Origin: DASUPK01 sp963815665
GTDB taxonomy: Bacteria; Actinomycetota; Thermoleophilia; Solirubrobacterales; 70-9
Reading direction: 5' to 3'
Assembly: GCA_963815665.1 (NCBI GenBank)
Contig: CAWFHN010000006.1
Location: 62,001-126,000 of the forward strand
Length of the DNA: 64,000 bases
Under the pieces are notes generated by a model, which saw only the letters and a program-made list of their open reading frames with translations, was not told where the DNA came from and did no database searches. Within the stretch, counting starts at the first letter, position 1; every line of letters begins with the position of its first letter. A program made the position numbers and the translations under genes. Below are positions 35,691 to 43,855 of the stretch, piece after piece.

Positions 35691-35881
35691 AGTCCGGCCT
35701 CCAATCTCATCGTCCCTATCAGGGCGAACCGAGTGGTTTCCCCAACTGAGTCGGAAGCTAAACCCAAAAACCTGGCTGCGCCCAGGTCCTCTCCGCAAGA
35801 CGCTGCTGAACCGTGGAGACGTAGCTCGCCGCGGGCGCCGTCCACCAGATCGCCAGGTTCAAACCCCAATAGGCTGCCCGC

Positions 35882-36943
35882 ATCGACTTCCAGGTCAAAC
35901 GAGACGATCTGCAGGAGACGCGATTCGAGGAGCTCGAGGCGCCCGAGCTGGAGCCGGGCGAGGTGCTGCTCGGGATCGACTCCTTCGGCCTCACCACAAA
36001 CAACATCACCTACGCCGTGATGGGCGAGGCGATGAACTACTGGGACTTCTTCCCGGCCGAGGACGGTTGGGCCCACATGCCCGTCTGGGGCTACGCGGAC
36101 GTCGCCGCGAGCAGGGCCGAGGGAGTGCCCGAGGGCACGCGCGTATTCGGCTACCTGCCCCCCGCCAGCCATCTCGTCGTCCGCCCCGACCGCGCCAGCA
36201 GCACCGACTTCGTCGACACCTCGCCCCACCGCGTCGACCTGCCCGCCGCCTACAACCGCTACCTCCGCACCGATGGCAACGCGATGTACGAGAAGGAGAA
36301 CGAGGACTACGAGATCCTCCTCTGGCCTCTCTACTTCACCTCGTTCCTGATCGACGACTTCCTGGACGACTCCGCGTTCTTCGGCGCCAGGTCCGCGGTC
36401 CTCTCCAGCGCCTCGAGCCGGACCTCCTCCGCCCTCGCGTACCTGCTCGACCAGCGAGACGGGATCGAGGTGATCGGGCTGACCTCCCCGCGCAACGTGG
36501 AGTTCACCGAGTCGCTCGGCGCCTACGACAAGGTCGTCGCCTACGAGGAGCTGGAGTCCCTCGATCGAGAGCCAGCCGTGTACGTCGACATGTCCGGCGA
36601 CGCCAAGGTCCGCAGCGCGGTGCACGGCCACTACGGGGACGAGCTGAAGCATTCCGCTGCCGTCGGCATCACCCACCGGGAGGATCTCGGCGGCGGCTCC
36701 GAGCTGGCCGGGCCCAAACCCGTCTTCTTCTTCGCGCCTGATCGCCTGCGCAAGCGCACCGAGGATTGGGGGCCCGACGGAGTCAACGAGCGCCTGGCGG
36801 CAACCTGGAAACCGTACGTCGAATGGACACGGGACTGGTTGAAGGTCGAGCACGGATACGGCCCCGAGGACGTCGAGCGGATCTACCGAGAGCTGCTCGA
36901 CGGCAAGTCCGACCCCTCGGTCGGGCACGTACTCTCGATGTAG
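35882..36943 (+). CDS. DUF2855-family protein, start codon not canonical
   Basis: The product, about 350 residues, matches DUF2855, a quinone-oxidoreductase/MDR-like family: FQVKRDDLQ near the start, GIDSFGLTTNNITYAVMG, MPVWGYADVAASRAEGVPEG, then VLSSASSRTSSALAYLL (Rossmann region) and a C-terminal WVRD-like EWTRDWLKVEHGYG. Family-like sequence extends upstream to about 35882, but there is no ATG, GTG or TTG in frame between the stop at 35870 and the ATG at 35963. ATC at 35882 with AGG nine bases upstream is the best placed candidate. Alternatively the true start is the internal ATG, or a base is wrong. It overlaps the next gene by one base (TAGTG). Confidence 0.75.
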   Translation: MDFQVKRDDLQETRFEELEAPELEPGEVLLGIDSFGLTTNNITYAVMGEAMNYWDFFPAEDGWAHMPVWGYADVAASRAEGVPEGTRVFGYLPPASHLVVRPDRASSTDFVDTSPHRVDLPAAYNRYLRTDGNAMYEKENEDYEILLWPLYFTSFLIDDFLDDSAFFGARSAVLSSASSRTSSALAYLLDQRDGIEVIGLTSPRNVEFTESLGAYDKVVAYEELESLDREPAVYVDMSGDAKVRSAVHGHYGDELKHSAAVGITHREDLGGGSELAGPKPVFFFAPDRLRKRTEDWGPDGVNERLAATWKPYVEWTRDWLKVEHGYGPEDVERIYRELLDGKSDPSVGHVLSM

Positions 36944-37509
36944 TGCGGTATCTGATCTTCGTTGCGCTGGCCGCCGCGGTCGCGGGCTGCGGCTCCTCGT
37001 CGAGCGGCGGAACGAACGCGGCCTCTGCCCCGGCTCCGCCGGCGCCGGTCTCCGCCCACCATCGCCACCTGCAGCGGCCCTGCTCCCGGAGGGCACGAGC
37101 GGTGCTCGCGAAGGCCGTCCCCATCCAGCGGGCCGCCGTGACGGTCTCTCCGTTCAAGGCCTCGAATGGGGCGGCCGGCTGCCGGCTGCATGCCGCGGAC
37201 CGGGAGGTGGTCGTCATGCTCGACAGCGCGCCGCAGCCATACGTCCGGATGGACCGCGAGCAGACCGAGTTCTGGCAGAACGTCGAGTGGTCCCACCAGG
37301 CCGCTCGCGCCGCGCCGGCCCCGGTGACGAGCCTGGGGCTCGGCGGTTACTGGTTCCCGCTGCAGAGCCGCATGCTCACCACGGACGGCGTGCGGCTCGA
37401 CACCATCAAGGTGATCTGGCCCACCGGCGATCCCGTCGAGCGCAAGCCGCTCGCCATCCGGCTGGCGCACGTCTACCTCGGGCCGCCGGTGAAACCGCCC
37501 GGCTACTAG
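36943..37509 (+). CDS. Putative lipoprotein of unknown function
   Basis: GTG at 36943 opens a 188-residue protein with a lipoprotein signal (LIFVALAAAVAGC, Cys near residue 16), a Ser/Gly/Ala/Pro linker and a globular part from about residue 45 with VLAKAVPIQRAAVTVSPF, two further Cys (PCSRR, GCRLH) and EFWQNVEWSHQA. I recognise no family. It is coupled by TAGTG to the DUF2855 gene, so a shared envelope-side process is possible. Confidence 0.7.
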   Translation: MRYLIFVALAAAVAGCGSSSSGGTNAASAPAPPAPVSAHHRHLQRPCSRRARAVLAKAVPIQRAAVTVSPFKASNGAAGCRLHAADREVVVMLDSAPQPYVRMDREQTEFWQNVEWSHQAARAAPAPVTSLGLGGYWFPLQSRMLTTDGVRLDTIKVIWPTGDPVERKPLAIRLAHVYLGPPVKPPGY

Positions 37510-37530
37510 CAGCCACCGCCCCCCACTGGC

Positions 37531-38301
37531 TCAGGAAGACTCGCGGACGACGTCCTCGATCGCGGCGACCACGGTATCGGGGGCCTTGTTGAGGATCTCC
37601 GTGTGCTTGCGGGGCGTCGTTGCGAATACGGACACGCGCTTGTTGCTCTCCTCGGCGTCGGTCACAGCGGCACGCACCGTGCGCATCTCGTCCACGGTGG
37701 CGCCCGAGTGCGCTCCGGTGCCGACCACGAACACGGTCGGGCATTCCAGCCCCGCGAAGTCGGGTTCGAGTTCGCCGTTGACGGCGTCCATCTCGATCAC
37801 GACGTCCGCGGACTCGGCGGGAGACATCCGAGCAGAGCGGCCGAGCGCCGCCAGGACGCGCATGATCCACCCCAACCGACGGAACTGGGTCCGGACCTTC
37901 TGCTTTCCGGCCTCGTCGAACATCGCGATCGGGTAAGCACCGTCGACGAGCACCAGTCCGCCGACGCGCTCGGGGTGCTGAGCCGCGTACCTGACCGCGA
38001 TCGTGGCGCCGTGAGACCACCCGACGAGGATCGGACGTTCGATGCCGGTCGCGTCGATGACCCGTCCGATGTCGTCGACGGCCGCAAGCACGGAATAGTC
38101 GGCCGATCTGCCCGACTTCCCGCGCGCCCGCGCGTCGAACCGCACCGTGCGGTACTTCCCGTCGAGCCGGCGGATTACGCGGCTCCAGTTCTGCACGGTG
38201 CCGAAGCCGCCGCTTAGAAAGAGCAGGGCAGGTGTGCCCCCCGGGGCGTCGACGGCGTAGAGCCGAGTGTCTGCGGCGGGAATCATGAGTTTTCGTGACA
38301 T
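37531..38301 (-). CDS. Alpha/beta-hydrolase fold protein
   Basis: The 256-residue protein has LFLSGGFGTVQNW near residue 27 (oxyanion region), the nucleophile elbow GWSHGATIA near 94-102 (Ser96), a likely Asp in VFVVGTGAHSG and a C-terminal His in PRKHTEIL near 233. It is a cytosolic serine hydrolase of the haloperoxidase/esterase type. The substrate is unknown. It lies on minus, upstream of the antiporter gene by about 50 bases but in front of it in transcription order by chance rather than by clear pathway logic. Confidence 0.82.
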   Translation of the reverse strand: MSRKLMIPAADTRLYAVDAPGGTPALLFLSGGFGTVQNWSRVIRRLDGKYRTVRFDARARGKSGRSADYSVLAAVDDIGRVIDATGIERPILVGWSHGATIAVRYAAQHPERVGGLVLVDGAYPIAMFDEAGKQKVRTQFRRLGWIMRVLAALGRSARMSPAESADVVIEMDAVNGELEPDFAGLECPTVFVVGTGAHSGATVDEMRTVRAAVTDAEESNKRVSVFATTPRKHTEILNKAPDTVVAAIEDVVRESS

Positions 38302-38353
38302 CGCGGTCGAGCCTTTCGTTTGGCGTGCCTCTATGCGTTGAAGGGGGCGGCTA

Positions 38354-39940
38354 CTAGACCTCGAGCCGCTGCTCCTCGAGATCGAGCTCGCGCTCGACCC
38401 GGCGCATCACCTCGGCGCTGATCGCGCGCTGGTTGCGGAGCCGGACCAGCTCTATGCGCTGAACGGCGTAGATCTCGTGCATCAGGCGCTGGTAGGCGAG
38501 CGAGCGATCCTCGATCCCGTCCTCGTCCTCGATCTTCCCGGCCTGCGCCGCGAATCGCCGCTTCCGGAAGCGGTAGAGGTTGCGTACCCGCTCGATGGTG
38601 CCGTCGCGCGTCCAGTCCTCGTCCTCGAGCTCGTCAACCCGGTCGAGCGCCGCCTTGGCGATCACCAGCCTCGCCTTGATCTCCTCGTTCTGCTCCTCGG
38701 CGCCGTCGTCGATCACATCGAGCTTGCGGATCAGCCAGGGCAGGGTCAGCCCCTGGCCCACGACGGTGACCAGGATCAGCGAGAAGGTGATGAACTGGAT
38801 CAGGTCGCGTCCCGGGAACGGATCGCCCGCGTTCGTGTGCAGGGGCAGCGCCAGAGCAGCCGCGAGCGACACCGCGCCGCGCATGCCGGACCAGCCGCTG
38901 ACCACCCGGATCCGCCAGGTCGATCGGCGGGCAAGCTGCGAGGGGCGCCTGTCGAGAGTCCGGATGACCACGGTCATCGTGAACCCCCAGAGGAAGCGCA
39001 TCGCGATCACCGCCGCGCAGACTGCAGCGGCGTAGCCGATCACCTCGCCCGCGGGACTGCCGCTGAGGCCGTCGACGATCGTCGGCAGCTGCAGGCCGAT
39101 CAGAATGAACAGCGTCGCATTGAGCAGGAAGGTGAGGATCGACCAGAGCGCGAAGCCCTGCATCCGGCTCTCGGGGGATGCGATCTCCGGGGCGCGGAAG
39201 CCCAGCACCAATCCGCACGCCACCACGGCCAGCACCCCGGACACGCCGAGCTGGTCCGCGGGGATGAACGCGCCGTAGGCGCTGAACAGCGAGATCGTCA
39301 GCTCCGTGTTGACGTCGCTGACCCGCTTTCGGACCTCTGCGATCACCCAGCCGACCGCGAGCCCGATTGCCACCCCGCCCGCGACATCCCCGAAGAAGGT
39401 GAGCACGGTATGTCCCGCCGAGACGCTCTCGCCGATCGCGACGGCGACCGCCACCTTGTAGGCGAGAAGCGCCGCGGCGTCGTTGACCATGCTCTCGCCC
39501 TCGAGGATGTTGACCAGCCGGCGCGGCGCGCCGACCCGTCGCATGATCGACGTCGCCGCCGCGGGGTCGGTCGGCGAGACGATCGCACCGAGGGCGAAGG
39601 AGACCGCCCAGGGCAGGCCGATCACTTCGTGCGCGATGACGCCAACGACGGCGGCGGTCGCCAGGGTCAGGCCGACCGCGTTGAGGATGACCACGCGGGC
39701 GTCGTTGCGCAGGGTGCGCAGGTCCGCGAAGAACGCCGACGCGTAGAGCAGCGGCGGCAGGAAGACCAGCAGGACGAGATCCGGGTCGAGCTGGAGGTCC
39801 GGGATCCCCGGGACCAGGCCGAGCAGGAGCCCGCCGATCACCAGCGTGATCGGGTACGGGACCCTGACCCAGTTGGCGATCGCGTTCAGCCCGGCGGCCG
39901 AGACGAAGAGCGCTGCAAGGAAGATCTGTAGGTCCCCCAC
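38354..39940 (-). CDS. Na+/H+ antiporter, CPA1 family
   Basis: The 528-residue protein from GTG at 39940 has about twelve hydrophobic helices and the CPA1 landmarks: LVFLPPLLYASAFFADLRTL near residue 57, GAIVSPTDPAAATSIMRRVG near 110, ILEGESMVNDAAALLAYKVAV near 134 (the ND pair expected in the ion path), and SGWSGMRGAVSLAAALALP near 345. A charged helical C-terminus of about 120 residues (EDEDWTRDGTIERV) follows and may be regulatory. It is divergent from the cupin gene with 25 bases between starts. Confidence 0.9.
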   Translation of the reverse strand: MGDLQIFLAALFVSAAGLNAIANWVRVPYPITLVIGGLLLGLVPGIPDLQLDPDLVLLVFLPPLLYASAFFADLRTLRNDARVVILNAVGLTLATAAVVGVIAHEVIGLPWAVSFALGAIVSPTDPAAATSIMRRVGAPRRLVNILEGESMVNDAAALLAYKVAVAVAIGESVSAGHTVLTFFGDVAGGVAIGLAVGWVIAEVRKRVSDVNTELTISLFSAYGAFIPADQLGVSGVLAVVACGLVLGFRAPEIASPESRMQGFALWSILTFLLNATLFILIGLQLPTIVDGLSGSPAGEVIGYAAAVCAAVIAMRFLWGFTMTVVIRTLDRRPSQLARRSTWRIRVVSGWSGMRGAVSLAAALALPLHTNAGDPFPGRDLIQFITFSLILVTVVGQGLTLPWLIRKLDVIDDGAEEQNEEIKARLVIAKAALDRVDELEDEDWTRDGTIERVRNLYRFRKRRFAAQAGKIEDEDGIEDRSLAYQRLMHEIYAVQRIELVRLRNQRAISAEVMRRVERELDLEEQRLEV

Positions 39941-39965
39941 ACCGGGAATTCTGTACGGTCGCGCG

Positions 39966-40445
39966 GTGCGGCGCATCCGGATCACCATGGTTCTCTCGGC
40001 GATCGCCCTGGTCGGGGCGGGCGTTGTCGTCGGAAACGTGATCGCCCAGTCGAGCGGGCCGGCGGCGATCCGCACACCGCTCGCCCAGAGCGCCAAGGTG
40101 AAGGGGGTCAAGGGAAGGACTCTGGGGCTGTCGCGGGTGATCATTCCCGCGGGCGGCACCATCGCCCTCCATCATCACCAGGGCACCCAGGTCGCCTACA
40201 TCCAGTCCGGCGTGCTCACCTATTCGGTCAGGTCCGGCTCGGTCACGGTGCGGACCGGTCCCGCCGACAACCCGCGGCTCGTGCGCCGGATCCCCGCCGG
40301 GCGAACGGGCAAGATCGCCGCCGGCCAGTGGATCGTCGAGCAGCCGTCGACCGTCCACCGCGCCGCGAACAAGGGCAAGAAGAAAATCGTGATCTACCTG
40401 GCGACGCTGCTGAAGACGGGCGCGCCGCCCTCCAAGCCGAACTAG
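39966..40445 (+). CDS. Membrane-anchored or secreted cupin-domain protein
   Basis: GTG at 39966 gives a 159-residue protein with an N-terminal hydrophobic signal or anchor (ITMVLSAIALVGAGVVVG). The cupin barrel follows: IIPAGGTIALHHHQGTQVAYIQSGVLTYSV near residue 60, where His residues and Gln occupy the metal-site positions of cupin motif 1, then VEQPSTVHRAANKG as motif 2. The ligand or reaction is unknown. It is on the outer face of the membrane if the signal is used. Its stop overlaps the stop of the convergent small gene that follows. Confidence 0.78.
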   Translation: MRRIRITMVLSAIALVGAGVVVGNVIAQSSGPAAIRTPLAQSAKVKGVKGRTLGLSRVIIPAGGTIALHHHQGTQVAYIQSGVLTYSVRSGSVTVRTGPADNPRLVRRIPAGRTGKIAAGQWIVEQPSTVHRAANKGKKKIVIYLATLLKTGAPPSKPN

Positions 40446-40693
40446 AGCCCGGCGACGACCTCCCCGGCCTCGGCCGAGCCGGCTCCGGTCAGCTCGCGCA
40501 GCTTCTTGATCGCGTCCAGCTTCTTGCCGTCTCTGGCGAGCGCGACGACCTCGTCGGGGACGTTGACGCCGGGCGCCTCGTAGGGAACTCCCGCCTTCTC
40601 GGAGAGCAGTGCGAGCTGAGCCTCGATCGCTCGCAGCCGCTCGTTTACCCGGTCGAACATCTCCGGGATGAACGCCTCGTTTATTGCCGGCAT
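40442..40693 (-). CDS. Small protein resembling the ribosomal L7/L12 C-terminal domain
   Basis: The 83-residue protein has an N-terminal helix with coiled-coil character (FDRVNERLRAIEAQLALLSEKAG). Its C-terminal half (PDEVVALARDGKKLDAIKKLRELTGAGSAEAGEVV) has the helix-helix signature of the L7/L12 CTD, K-x-x-AIK-x-x-RE-x-TG-x-x-x-x-EA. It is not the ribosomal stalk protein, which is longer and has a flexible hinge. A role in protein binding is only inference. It ends convergent with the cupin gene. Confidence 0.65.
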   Translation of the reverse strand: MPAINEAFIPEMFDRVNERLRAIEAQLALLSEKAGVPYEAPGVNVPDEVVALARDGKKLDAIKKLRELTGAGSAEAGEVVAGL

Positions 40694-40799
40694 GCAGATC
40701 CTTTCTCTGAGTCGAAGCGGTGTGCGAAGGCCGATCCTACGAGGAGATTGAGGCTCACCTGGCTGCGGCGTGCCCACCACTAAACGGGTGGCGCCTCGG

Positions 40800-42275
40800 C
40801 TACGCCTGCGGCGCCCCCTCGCGTAAAAGACGGCGGAGGATCTTGCCCGAAGCGGACTTCGGGATCTCGTCGACGAACTCGACCCCTCGGACCTTCTTAT
40901 ATGGCGCGACGTGCTTGGCGACGTACGCCATCAGCTCATCGGCGTCGACGCCATCCGCGACGACGAAGGCCTTCGGCGCCTCTCCCCCGTCGTCCATCGG
41001 CACGCCGATGACGCCGGCGTCCCTCACCTTCGGATGCGAGACCAGAACGGCCTCGAGCTCGGCCGGCGGCACCTGGTAGCCCTTGTACTTGATCAGCTCC
41101 TTGAGCCGGTCGACGATGAAGGTGAACCCGTTCTCGTCGATCCGGGCGATGTCTCCGGTGCGCAGCCAGCCGTCCTCGACCAGCGTCTCGGCGGTCGCCT
41201 CCGGGTTGTTGAGGTAGCCCTTCATCACCTGCGGGCCCCGGATCCAGATCTCGCCCTCCTCGCCCTCGGCCGCGTCTTCCTCGGTCTCCGGGTCGACCAG
41301 CCGCGCCTCGGTGTTCGGGATCAGCGCGCCGACGCTGCCCGGCGGCGTCTCGCCGACCCGCGCGAGGCGGCTCTTGTGGCTCACCGGGCTGAGCTCGGTC
41401 ATCCCGTATCCCTGGCGAACCGGCGCGCCGACCTTGGCCTCGGCGCGGCCGGCGAGCTCCGCGTCGAGCGGCGCGGCGCCGGAGATGATCAGCTTGAGCT
41501 TGGAGAAGTCACGGCCCTCGACATTCGTGTGGGTCGCCAGCTGGAGGATCACCGGCGGGGCGACGTGCAGCCAGGTGACGCCGTGCTCCTCCATCAGATC
41601 CATCAGCGCGTCGCAGTCGAAGCGCTGCATGGTCACGATCGTCGAGCCCTTCGCGAGGCCGAGGTTCAGCACCACCGTCTGGCCGTAGATGTGGAAGAAG
41701 GGCATCAGGCCGACCAGCACGTCTTCGTCGGTCAGCGGCATCGAGTTGTGGGCCTGCTCGATGTTCGCCACCAGGTTGCGGTGGGTGAGCATCACGCCCT
41801 TCATCAGACCGGTGGTGCCGCTCGAGTACGGCAGAACGGCCAGATCCTCAGGGTCGATCTCCACTTCCTCCGGCGTGGCGCCGGGCTGAACTCCCGCGAC
41901 GAAGGCCACCGGATCATCGATCAGCAGCCTCGAGCCGGAGTTCTCCTCCTGGCGGCCCATCTCCTCCTGGGTGAGCAGCGGGTTCATCGGGGTGACCACC
42001 GCCCCCGCGCGCAGGATCCCGTGGTAGACGATCCCCCACTCCGCGCTGTTCGGGCCGACGAGCGCGACGACGTCGCCCTTGCCGATCCCGCGCGCCTGAA
42101 GGGCCGCGGCGACGGCGTCGACCTTCGACGCGAGCTCGGCGTAGGTGATCGTCGTGCCGGTGGCGCCGTCGACGATCGCAGGATGATCGCCACGCGCGGC
42201 GGCCCCGCCCATCACGTACTCGGGCATGGCCAGGTCCGGGATCTCGATGTCCGGCTCGGGACTGCGGTAGATCAA
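40800..42275 (-). CDS. AMP-binding acyl/aryl-CoA ligase (4-coumarate-CoA ligase-like)
   Basis: The 491-residue protein carries the ANL-family motifs: PYSSGTTGLMKGVMLTHRN near residue 148 (P-loop), GYGMTELSPVSH near 290, WLRTGDIARIDENGF near 368, KELIKYKGYQVPPAELE near 388 and the C-terminal PKSASGKILRR with the catalytic Lys near 477. It adenylates a carboxylic acid and transfers it to CoA. The motif set resembles 4-coumarate or fatty-acyl-CoA ligases. It is about 50 residues shorter than typical enzymes, mainly between the N-terminal motifs. It is monocistronic on minus. Confidence 0.87.
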   Translation of the reverse strand: MIYRSPEPDIEIPDLAMPEYVMGGAAARGDHPAIVDGATGTTITYAELASKVDAVAAALQARGIGKGDVVALVGPNSAEWGIVYHGILRAGAVVTPMNPLLTQEEMGRQEENSGSRLLIDDPVAFVAGVQPGATPEEVEIDPEDLAVLPYSSGTTGLMKGVMLTHRNLVANIEQAHNSMPLTDEDVLVGLMPFFHIYGQTVVLNLGLAKGSTIVTMQRFDCDALMDLMEEHGVTWLHVAPPVILQLATHTNVEGRDFSKLKLIISGAAPLDAELAGRAEAKVGAPVRQGYGMTELSPVSHKSRLARVGETPPGSVGALIPNTEARLVDPETEEDAAEGEEGEIWIRGPQVMKGYLNNPEATAETLVEDGWLRTGDIARIDENGFTFIVDRLKELIKYKGYQVPPAELEAVLVSHPKVRDAGVIGVPMDDGGEAPKAFVVADGVDADELMAYVAKHVAPYKKVRGVEFVDEIPKSASGKILRRLLREGAPQA

Positions 42276-42359
42276 GCCCTCACCTCCTCACCGCGCAGTC
42301 TCGCAGCCGAACAAGCCGGTTCGCAAAGATCCGTTGGTCAACGGCGAGAAGGAGGACGG

Positions 42360-43010
42360 ATGCGAATCGGGATCATCGGCTCGGGGCATGTCGGCAGAAC
42401 GATCGCCGACGGCGCCCTTCGTGGCGGCCATGAGGTCAGGATCGGCGCGCGGGAACCGGGCAAAGCCGAGCTCACGGACTGGGCGGATTCGGCGGGCGAC
42501 GCGGGCGAGGTGGGCGGCATCGAGGAGGCTGCGGCCTTTGGCGAGCTGCTCGTCAACGCGACCACCGGCACCGCCTCGGTCGACGCGCTGCGCACCGCAG
42601 GGTCCGGAAATCTGATCGGGAAGACGCTGATCGACATCGGCAACGCCGTGGAGCAGACGGACGACGGGATGGTGCTGACGCACCCGAGCAACGACAGCCT
42701 CGCCGAGGAGATCCAGCGCGAGTTCGGAGATCTGCGGGTCGTCAAGGCCCTCAACACGATGCACCGCGAGGTGATGACCACCCCGGAGACGGTCCCGGGC
42801 GATCACACCGTGTTCATCTGCGGCGACGACCCAGCGGCGAAGGACGAGGTCCGCGGCCTGCTCGCGGGCTGGGGCTGGAAGGAGGAGAACATCCTCGATG
42901 TCGGGGAGCTGCGGGCCGCGCGGGGTCTCGAGATGTTCGTGATCCTCTGGGTCGATCTCTACGCCGCGCTTGACCGCGAGCTGTTCAACGTGGCGGTGGT
43001 CCGCGCATAG
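42360..43010 (+). CDS. NADPH-dependent F420 reductase-like NAD(P)-binding protein
   Basis: The 216-residue protein opens MRIGIIGSGHVGRTIADGAL, a Rossmann GxGxxG motif, followed by GHEVRIGAREP. It has ALNTMHREVM near residue 132 and HTVFICGDDPAAKDEVRGLLAGWGWKE near 150, as in NADP-reducing F420 oxidoreductase family proteins. The family swaps hydride between NADP(H) and F420, but many actinobacterial paralogues act on other substrates. AAGGAGG lies upstream of the ATG. It is divergent from the acyl-CoA ligase. Confidence 0.8.
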   Translation: MRIGIIGSGHVGRTIADGALRGGHEVRIGAREPGKAELTDWADSAGDAGEVGGIEEAAAFGELLVNATTGTASVDALRTAGSGNLIGKTLIDIGNAVEQTDDGMVLTHPSNDSLAEEIQREFGDLRVVKALNTMHREVMTTPETVPGDHTVFICGDDPAAKDEVRGLLAGWGWKEENILDVGELRAARGLEMFVILWVDLYAALDRELFNVAVVRA

Positions 43011-43012
43011 CC

Positions 43013-43846
43013 CTACTCGCGCTTCGCGAGGGCGAGTACGGCGATCCCCCCGAACATCGCGAGCAGCGCGAGCAGCGCGCCGATCCTGCCTCCGGTCGAG
43101 TGGTGGACCTGCTCGTCGAAGAGCGTCAGGCCGAGGACGACGCTGGCGGCCGGGTTGAAGATCGAGCTGGTCGCGACAGCCGGCGGCAGAATGCCGGTCT
43201 GAAGCGAGAGCTGCGTGATGGTCATCCCCGCGAAGCCGACCGCGATCAGGGCGTAGAGGTGCCAGTTGAGGAGCACCTCGGCGCCGTCGTCCTGCAGGAC
43301 CTCCACGGCTCCCTTGGTGAGAGCCGAGACCAGGCCGAAGAGCAGGCCGGAGGCCGTGCCGAGCAGCGCGGCGCGCATCGCCCCCGCCCGGGTGAGACCG
43401 GAGACCAGGAGCGCCGTGGCGATGCCGATCACGACCGCCGCCGCGGCGATCCATTCGCCCACCGGCGCGTCCTCCCGCCCGCCGGAAGGGTCCGCCAGCA
43501 GCAGGAAGAGCGCCAGGCCCGCTGTGACGACGAGCGCCGCGATCACGTCCCGCCGGGTGATCCGCTGCGACGAGAGCCAGACGCCCAGCGGCAGGGCGAA
43601 GACGATCGTGGTCGCGAGGATCGGCTGCACCACGACCAGCCGGCCATCGCCGAGGGCCGCCGCCTGCATCCCGAAGGCGATCCCGTACGCCGCGATCCCA
43701 GCCAGCCAGACCGGATGCTGGATCAGGCGGAAGAGGATCCCGGCGCTCGCCTGCTTCGCCTCCGGCGCGTCCATCACCACCCGCTGCTGCAGGACGGTTC
43801 CGAGCGCGAACACCGCGGCCGAGCCGAAGGCGAGGATCACCGCCAC
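43013..43846 (-). CDS. DMT-superfamily (EamA/NIPA-like) transporter
   Basis: The 277-residue protein has about nine hydrophobic helices. Its beginning, AVFALGTVLQQRVVM, and VVVQPILATTIVFALPLG near residue 72 resemble the NIPA-like/DMT transporter group annotated in actinomycetes. The ion or metabolite is unknown. It starts 9 bases after the NDH-2-like gene and is probably the last gene of that minus-strand operon. A small CTCGCG-CTT-CGCGAG hairpin (43016-43030) at its 3' end may serve the convergent gene as terminator. Confidence 0.8.
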   Translation of the reverse strand: MAVILAFGSAAVFALGTVLQQRVVMDAPEAKQASAGILFRLIQHPVWLAGIAAYGIAFGMQAAALGDGRLVVVQPILATTIVFALPLGVWLSSQRITRRDVIAALVVTAGLALFLLLADPSGGREDAPVGEWIAAAAVVIGIATALLVSGLTRAGAMRAALLGTASGLLFGLVSALTKGAVEVLQDDGAEVLLNWHLYALIAVGFAGMTITQLSLQTGILPPAVATSSIFNPAASVVLGLTLFDEQVHHSTGGRIGALLALLAMFGGIAVLALAKRE

Positions 43847-43855
43847 GGGCGCAGC

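Noticed and set aside
38477..39931. A 484-codon plus-strand frame across the antiporter gene
   Set aside because: Charged, repetitive translation typical of the antisense of a membrane protein; no family features.
40720..40800. Plus-strand peptide RSYEEIEAHLAAACPP before the acyl-CoA ligase stop
   Set aside because: Looks protein-like but is very short, with no start context, and runs antisense into the ligase gene.
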